This document shows positions 6,181 to 11,573 of a stretch of 11,573 bases of DNA, in pieces. Each line of letters begins with the position of its first letter. Position 1 is the first letter of the stretch. Origin of the DNA: Amoebophrya sp. AT5.2 (lineage: Eukaryota; Sar; Dinophyceae; Syndiniales; Amoebophryaceae); contig RXOD01006020.1 of assembly GCA_005223375.1 (NCBI GenBank), positions 1 to 11,573 of the forward strand. The letters run 5' to 3'. A program made the position numbers and the translations under genes. A model generated the notes under the pieces. It ran no database searches. It saw only the letters and a list, made by a program, of their open reading frames with translations, and was not told where the DNA came from.

Positions 6181-7647
6181 ATGGCCGAAGCAAAGGATCA
6201 TCCTGCGGATCATCCTGCAGCCGAGAGTGACGATGACCTTTTCGATTGGAACGTGGCGGAATCTCGGTTCCGGCAGGACGTGGCGCATGCGCTGTCGGTC
6301 GTACACGTCAGCAAGCCAGCTTCAGCTGTGCCAACCGCCATCTCCGACGATGGTGGCAGCGAAGGCGGTGATGACCGGAGGGCCAGCAACAGCATAGAGC
6401 CAGAGCTGCAAAAGGGTGAAAATACCGGGGAGGTCGCGGCATCAGATTCAGACGTTCTGTTGTTTCTCGATGTGGACGGCGTTCTGCACGCAGACTTCTC
6501 TACGGTTCTACTCGCGCAAATGCCGGCGCTGCGGAAGCTGCTCGAGGAGGTAACAAAAATCTCATCGTGCAGCGATCAACGCAACGCGATCGAGGCAACT
6601 GCATCGAGTAGGAGCAACAGCGATCGAGGCAAGGGCAACATTTACCTCGTTCTCTCTTATGGCGATTCATTTATTCTTCTTCACTGACTTGGAACCACTT
6701 CAAAAGAATGCTGGCAAGGACGCCCGGCGGAACAGGAAGATCATGCAGCAGCTGGGTGGCTTGTTCTGCTTCCATGTAGTGAGGCCATGCGGCCATTGGA
6801 GATGGGGATCAAAAATGGGGACTGACAGAGCTCTATCTTCTGGAACCCCCCGCGGCGCCCGCCCTTAACCAGCCACCTCTCGAACCCCATCCCCGACTAC
6901 AGTCTGCACTTCGAGAGGCCTCCGAAGGTGCCTCGGCAGGATGCTGCAACTTCGCCACGGGCATACGCGACAGGCACAGAAGAGGCCTCCCTCCGGCTCT
7001 GGTACTGGTAGGAAGGTGCTAGGAGTCAGACTCTGAAGCTGAACCTTCCTCGGAGTCCTTCCGGCGCCGTGTCCCGCCACTGGATAGTAGTTGTAGTACG
7101 AAACTTTTGAAGTACTTGCCCTTGCGAGTGAAGTAGGATAAATCGTCACACTTCTTCCGCCTGGCGCGAGCACCCGGGGCGCACGCAGCGGTTGCTGCGG
7201 ACGCTGGTGAAATACGGTCTGGCGCTGCAGTACTACTGCCCTGCTAGTTCGGCTGCGCAGGGCGTGCACCAAGTGCTGCATGCACCATCTTCAGAGCAGG
7301 AGACGCAGACGGACCGCATGATCGACGCTAGCTCGCAACTGTCTGTGTTTGTGTCGTGCACACCCGTTCTCAGCGATTTTTTCACCACGCAACAACGTCG
7401 ACGCGAACGCGAGATCGGGGCCTGGATAAGGAGGCACGGCAGAAGCAATTGTAAAAATGCCAGCGCTGACGCTAAGGTCCTCATCCTTGATGATCTACCG
7501 TTGGCGGCAGAAGCGACTTTGGGCCGGGAAAAGTGTTTCTTCCACGTTGATCCAAGCACTGGTCTGCGGATGGAAGATGTGCAAAAATGCGCGGAGCTGT
7601 TACGCGGCCAGAGGACGACATCTTTACCGGTGAATTCCAAGGACTGA
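6181..7647 (+). CDS. HAD-superfamily protein, Swiss-Army-Knife RNA-repair type (split gene)
   Basis: Exon 1 (6181-6549) starts at the first ATG after an in-frame stop (6154-6156). It encodes an acidic, probably disordered N-terminus, then HAD motif I, LFLDVDGVLHA, with Asp97 and Asp99 as expected nucleophile and acid/base. The last exon (7137-7647) carries motif II TSSAWRE (7150-7170), then TP, REIGAWI, the acidic motif ILDDLPL (Asp pair at 7489-7494) and HVDPSTGL. This order matches the HAD domain found alone or in Swiss Army Knife RNA-repair proteins. A middle exon ending at 7001 (donor GTACTGGTAG, phase 2) joins the last exon in frame (acceptor 7136). Its 5' end is uncertain: 6829 (phase fits; 350 aa) or 6985 (a 17-nt exon; 298 aa, closer to the usual motif spacing). 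A further possible exon is 6707-6775. Substrate unknown; probably a phosphohydrolase. Confidence 0.7.
6550..7136 (+). other. HAD gene: intron / small exon / intron region
   Basis: The donor after Leu-Leu-Glu-Glu is GAG|GTAACA at 6550. The last intron is best read as 7002-7136 (135 bp; GTACTG...GTAG|GATAAA), almost the size of CBS intron 2 and with the same GTAC start. Between them the frame feeding this donor is open from 6826, after an AG at 6827-6828 that gives the right phase. The peptide there (Pro- and Arg-rich) is unlike the HAD family, so part of it may be intronic or a lineage-specific insert. A direct repeat AGAGGCCTCC occurs at 6913 and 6981. Confidence 0.4.
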
Positions 7648-8140
7648 ATTTGAACTCATGTCAACAACTACAACCTTGGCAGTGTCACTCAGTCGTGCCT
7701 CCTTCTGGTTGTACGTAAGTAACTCAATGGTGGACGCGACTGGATTATCGACCGTGCTCGTTTTCGGGGTAAGAAAGTATTATATATTTTCCTTTGTTTT
7801 CACAAACCAGGCCTCGCTGCCGGCGGCGAGATAAGGACTCCGTCCGTCGCGCCAAGGATCACTCATATGCCAGCGCTGGCCGAGTTGCTGCCCAGATCTG
7901 AGCAAGAGATACGATCTCGATCAGTTTCGTCAGGATTCGGAGCGATTTTCGCAACTAGAAAAAGTTGCGTACAGTAATTAAAGCAGGGCTGGCGTACCTT
8001 TAGCAGTGCCGCAGTTCGTTGCACTACTTAGGACTAGGAGGAACAAGGCTCACAGTGAACGGGCGCGACCAATTCAAAAACAGTGACTTCTACTGTTTGT
8101 AGATGTTTGTAGAGAAGTAAATGAGAAATACTATTAGCAC
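7648..8140. other. HAD 3' flank without a recognised gene
   Basis: It holds short dyads only: TACAACC (7668-7674) with GGTTGTA (7707-7713), a 12-bp palindrome GCCAGCGCTGGC (7869-7880), and CGCAACT (7950-7956) with AGTTGCG (7963-7969). A 42-nt stretch at 7769-7810 has the ends of a tiny intron. I see no coding signal. Confidence 0.5.
7769..7810 (+). other. Possible 42-nt intron
   Basis: It has a strong donor CGGG|GTAAGAAAG, an AT- and T-rich interior (TTTTCCTTTGTTTTCAC) and acceptor ACCAG|GCC. It lies 120 bp after the HAD stop. The ATG frame entering it (7727) closes only seven codons after the splice, so if spliced it would be in a 3' UTR or a non-coding transcript. Confidence 0.3.
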
Positions 8141-8664
8141 ACTCGGGAGAGTGGCGCGGTAAAGGTCGAGGCGGGGCAGCCAGAGGGGGGATGAGCGGCG
8201 TCGACGGCGCCAAGCAACAAAGAAACTCGCTGGCGGGAGTCGCGGAGCATGGAATAGCTGGAGGCGGAGAGCAGTGGCGGATGTGACGAGGAGCGGCTGA
8301 TCGAGAACACGAGCCAGGCACGCGAGGTACGGGCGATGGCGCCGAGGCGCTGTGAGTGGATGCGGAGAACAATTTGTGTAGAGATCTTGTCGCTTGGAGA
8401 TGAAGGCGTGTTTTGTGCATTGCGTTCGGCGAGCCGCGCTGTGCGAGGCCGGCGGGCCGCCCATGGGTCGATGCAGAGCAGGCGGCGTGCGAGGAGTTGC
8501 ACTGTCACTGATGCGGGCCATAATATTGCGTGGCGGCGTGCGGGAGGAGACCTCCATTGCTGGAGCGGAAGTGGCATCCGAGGCCAAGCGGGACTGGGAG
8601 CGGCGGGAGGACAGGATGGGTACGCGCCATGGGGGCGGGACGCTGGTGGGCGGCGGAGGGACGA

Positions 8665-9085
8665 GCGTGTTCGCGGTAGCGTTCCGAGGGGTGGCTTGAA
8701 GGCAATAGCGGGGCGCCTTGGTGGCGGTGAATAAGTATGTAACGACCGTAAGTGCAGGGGGGCGAGGATTTAAAAGCCAAAGAATTTAAAAAGGGGGGAC
8801 AGCATACTTACACAATATTTTAGATGTAAATTTAGAGGGGTGCTGGGCTACAATGGGAGTAATAGAAAGGCAGCTACAATGGGTATGGGAGCGCGTGAGG
8901 AAAATAAAGAGAGGAGGCCGTAGTGTTGGCAATGAGTTCAAAAATGTAAAGGAAGGGGACAGATGGAGAGTATTTGCGACGAGGGAGAAGCGGGCGCATC
9001 AGCAGCGCGCGGGGGTGCCGCGCGTCGGCAGTTGGCAATCTGGTCGCCCGACGCGGCGCCATGTATTCGCGGTTGCTTTGCGCGC
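8665..9085. repeat. Diverged ~520-bp tandem repeat, copy 1
   Basis: Anchors shared with copy 2 in the same order: GCGTGTTCGCGGTAG (8665), GCTTGAA (8694), GGGCTACAATGGG (8845), GGGAGCGCGT, AATGAGTTCAAAAAT (8931) and ACGCGGCGCCATGTAT (9051). The offset to copy 2 is 516-526 bases, so small indels have accumulated. The unit continues with unique sequence to about 9180. Confidence 0.8.
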
Positions 9086-9180
9086 GAGGCGTTACTTTAA
9101 GTGTAGGCGTGGATCTCGTAGCTAAAATGTTTATTCGTATGCGCAAGTGCAGTGGGGGGACGGACAAGCAAGATTGGAGG

Positions 9181-9605
9181 GCGTGTTCGCGGTAGGTAGC
9201 GTCTTGAGGGGCAGCTTGAAAGCAATGACAGGGCGTCTCGGTGACCAGGGTGAACTAGTAACAACTGTAAGCGCAGGAGGCCATGGATTCATTTAAAAAC
9301 CACGCAAAAAAAATCTAAAGGAGGGGTAGGGGAGCAGCAATATGAAACATTTTCGAATTAGATGGGTGATGGGCTACAATGGGGGTAGTAGAGAGATAGC
9401 GAAAATGGGAGCGCGTAAAGAAAAACGGGAAGACGTAGCTTTTTTTGGCAATGAGTTCAAAAATCTAAATGGAGGACAAGAGTAGACTATTTGTGACAAG
9501 GGAGAGGCGGGTGCATTAGCAGCGCGTGGAGGAGCCTTGCGTTGGCGGAGGTGGTTGGCTTGGAGCCCCACGCGGCGCCATGTATCGCGGTTCCTGACAA
9601 ACCCA
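9181..9605. repeat. Diverged ~520-bp tandem repeat, copy 2
   Basis: Anchors lie at 9181, 9214, 9371, 9450 and 9570, matching copy 1 in order. The copies have diverged by many substitutions, so the duplication is old. Similarity fades after the GCGGTT that follows the shared GCGGCGCCATGTAT, at about 9600. No open frame is conserved across both copies. Confidence 0.8.
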
Positions 9606-9639
9606 AGAGGCTGGCCAATGGCGGCGCGGCGCTAGCAAA

Positions 9640-9870
9640 GGGGTGGACTTGCAGGGGCGCGGGCGAACCACAGCGGTCCATCGTGGGCAGCGCTGGCGAG
9701 CATTCGTCTGCGTGGTGCGTCTCCACGATGCGCGTGGATATGGTACGAGGCAACGCGACGGTGGCAGCGGTGGCTAAAGGAAGGGCATGGCGACGCGACG
9801 CGATTTGTTTTTGCAGCGGTGCTGGCGAGCCACAGCGTTCCATCGCTGAGCGCCAGCGCTGGTGGGCGTT
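9640..9870. repeat. Direct repeat pair, 162 bases apart
   Basis: GGGCGAACCACAGCGGTCCA (from 9661) and GGCGAGCCACAGCGTTCCA (from 9824) are near-identical, both followed shortly by CAGCGCTGG. The offset of 162 is a multiple of three, so one open frame reads Gly-Ala-Gly-Glu-Pro-Gln-Arg-Ser-Ile twice; this is probably incidental. GGGTGGACTTGC also recurs nearby (about 9641 and 9900). Confidence 0.65.
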
Positions 9871-11160
9871 TCCCTCGCGGCGCGAGGGAGTGGGGAGCAG
9901 GGTGGACTTGCGGTGGCGGCGATGGGTGAAAAAAAATAATGCGCTAGCTACTTATGCCTCGTAGTCGCAGATATCAGTAGACTTTATCTTAAGGTGATGG
10001 GTGGGGGCGGGGCATTCGTGGGTGGCGTCACTGTGACGAAGATGGCGGGCGGAGAGGCGACGTGGGCGTGGCTGCGCAACAGGGAGGAGCGAGACCATCT
10101 CCATCGCAGCAGTGACAATTCGGGTGGAGAGGACTAGTGCCACCAGTGCAAGTCTGGGTGGGGTTAGTAGCGGGCCGAGCATTAAAGTTAATTGGAAGAC
10201 TACTTGCTGGGGGATGGGTTCAAATGCATGCAACGACCCGCCGCCGGAGTTGCGGCCGGCGGCGCTAGCGTTCTCTTGTTGCGCTTGCGTCGTAAGTCTA
10301 AACGCTTCAAAGGGGCGGAGGTGAGACGTTCGCGATGGCCACCCATGTGAATGGTTGGGGGGGAGCGAGGCGCTCGCGAGGGCGAAGATGGCAGGCAGCG
10401 CTGGCGACGTGGCGAAAATAACACGTGGCAGGCGGCATGGCCACCGAGCCCAGCAGGGGGCCATCCACGTCGCGGCGAGGTGGGGATAATAAGTCTTAAA
10501 TCTGGAGGATCTATCTAAAGGCGCGCAAGCGTGGGCTCGGTTCCATAGTGGGGCTATTGTTTAGTTGGAAGATGAGCACCCTGATGGACACTGACGAGCT
10601 GCCTCGGAGAAGGGTGATATGGTGGAATTGAGGAAGAACGCCGAATACGAAATGGCTGCAAGTTGTGGGGCACCTAACTAAGACCAACAGTTACTATGGG
10701 CACAAGGGGTGTGCCTAGCCGCGCAGCAGAAGACACCAAAACTTTAATGGCCATGAGGATAAAGCTGGGGGTCTGGGTGTCGCAAATTAATCGGGTCTAA
10801 ATATTATTGGCAAATACAAAATATTTACTGGCAAACAATTTAAATTAAGGTGGGCGGGTAAACTACGGCATTTAATTAAGGGCAAAGGGAAGTCGAAGCA
10901 GCATGGGCCTCATATTAGTAAGAGGAATCTCTATAGCGGGTGGGGGTGCAGCCGATAGCACAGCGCGGGAACGAAGAAAAATGCGAATAGACGAACAAGG
11001 TGCGCTGCTGGTGATCTTTTGCGCCGACTATGGTCGGGCGGCACCCACTGCTTGTGCCTTGTGCCGGCGAACGTATGACGGCGGGGGGCCGCGTGTCGAG
11101 ATGTGGCGAAGAGAAGCGCATGGCAATTTTGCGTTGGGAATGGCATTGGTAACAAATCGC

Positions 11161-11405
11161 AGATGGGGATGGCAATGGTGGATTACGGATAACAGCTGTG
11201 GACTGGGGATGGCGATTGTGGATTGGGGATGCCGATTGTGGATTGGGGAAAGTGATTGTGGATTGGGGATGGCGATTGTGGATTGGGGATGGCGATTGTG
11301 GATTAGAGATGGCGACTATGGATTGGGGATGGCGACTGTGGATTGGGGATGGCGATTGTGGATTGGGGATGGCGATTCATTGTGGATTGGGGACGGATGC
11401 CAATT
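11161..11405. repeat. 20-bp minisatellite, about 12 units
   Basis: The consensus is GATTGGGGATGGCGATTGTG. Units run head to tail in perfect 20-nt phase from 11161 to 11360; the first two are degenerate, those at 11261, 11281 and 11341 are exact, and the last two carry a CATT insertion and further decay. The consensus contains no stop trinucleotide on either strand, so the 175-codon frame at 10903-11430 running through it is not good evidence of a gene. Confidence 0.95.
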
Positions 11406-11410
11406 CATTG

Positions 11411-11573
11411 AGTGTGTGGATGGTGGGTGAAGTTGTCTGGTTGAATCGCATTGAAAAACACACTGAGAAAACAACGATGATCGATGATGATCCGACTCGT
11501 GCGGTCTTCCCAATTGGAAGGCACCGGGTCGCTTTTCGTTCGGGCGACTCCTCAAATAGAGGAGTACCGGGCG
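11411..11573. other. Window end with two short hairpins
   Basis: CTTCC (11506-11510) pairs with GGAAG (11516-11520). ACTCCTC (11547-11553) pairs perfectly with GAGGAGT (11559-11565) around AAATA, and is flanked by CGGGCG on both sides (11541-11546 and 11568-11573). No coding signal was seen; the sequence is cut by the window edge. Confidence 0.5.

Larger units (their letters stand above)
8141..11160. repeat. G-rich, repetitive gene-free region
   Basis: The + strand is strongly purine-biased with many GGGG runs. Open frames of up to 170 codons occur on both strands with Pro/Ser/Arg- or Gly/Trp-rich products that look like composition artefacts. Besides the 520-bp duplication it holds related words: CAGCGCTGG at 9688, 9854 and 10396, and similar segments starting CGAAGATGGC at 10037 and 10383. 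An AT-rich island at about 10790-10880 carries ATTTAA(A)TTAAGG twice. It resembles decayed satellite or subtelomere-like DNA; no transposase or reverse transcriptase motif was seen. Confidence 0.6.

Noticed and set aside
6865..7281. 138-codon minus-strand frame across the HAD gene
   Set aside because: It overlaps the SSAWRE-bearing exon, which is clearly coding on the + strand; Arg/Pro/Val-rich shadow.
7950..7969. 7-bp hairpin CGCAACT/AGTTGCG as a terminator or small RNA
   Set aside because: Perfect 7-8 bp dyads with short loops are expected several times by chance in 11.5 kb.
8090..8587. 165-codon and overlapping 147-, 132- and 128-codon frames on both strands
   Set aside because: Several frames are open at once in GC-rich skewed DNA; products are low-complexity (Ser/Pro/Arg) and unrelated to known families.
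9952..10464. 170-codon minus-strand frame, and the 140-codon + frame at 9542-9964
   Set aside because: Both lie in repeats and skewed composition; repeated peptide words simply reflect the DNA repeats.
11161..11405. The 20-bp repeats as a CRISPR array
   Set aside because: Units are directly contiguous with no spacers, and the context is eukaryotic.
10903..11430. 175-codon + frame with Trp/Gly/Asp repeats as a repeat protein
   Set aside because: The minisatellite unit lacks stops in every frame, so openness is expected without coding; no start context or domain supports it.

Overview
The window comes from a nuclear eukaryotic genome. One gene is clearly broken by four GT-AG introns of 136-252 bp, a second by at least two, and long stretches hold no gene. 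There are no bacterial-type ribosome binding sites or operons. All three supportable genes lie on the + strand, with 1.5-2 kb between them. A protist is likely (an alveolate such as a dinoflagellate relative would fit one-way gene order and short introns), but nothing I can read fixes the lineage.

Layout. 1-474: 3' end of an open reading frame that enters from outside the window; product not recognised. 475-2100: no convincing gene; several foldback sequences, the strongest at 777-830. 2160-4260: five-exon gene for a 423-residue PLP-dependent cystathionine beta-synthase. It has an N-terminal Cys...Pro-His segment resembling the haem-binding segment of animal CBS, and stops right after the catalytic core, without the C-terminal CBS-domain pair. 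4261-6180: no convincing gene; a branched hairpin directly follows the CBS stop. 6181-7647: split gene for a HAD-superfamily protein of the kind seen in 'Swiss Army Knife' RNA-repair proteins; its central exon is uncertain. 7648-8140: no gene. 8140-11410: G-rich, purine-skewed, repetitive DNA with a diverged tandem duplication of about 520 bp (8665-9085 and 9181-9605), smaller direct repeats, and a 20-bp minisatellite of about 12 units (11161-11405). 11411-11573: two small hairpins, no gene.

The genes show no shared pathway. CBS converts serine and homocysteine to cystathionine; the HAD protein is probably a phosphohydrolase-fold enzyme of unknown substrate. The most striking structure is a 30-bp inverted copy of the start of CBS exon 5, placed inside the preceding intron so that the 3' splice site lies inside a potential hairpin. 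Other long imperfect foldbacks lie in intron 1, the CBS 3' flank and the intergenic DNA.
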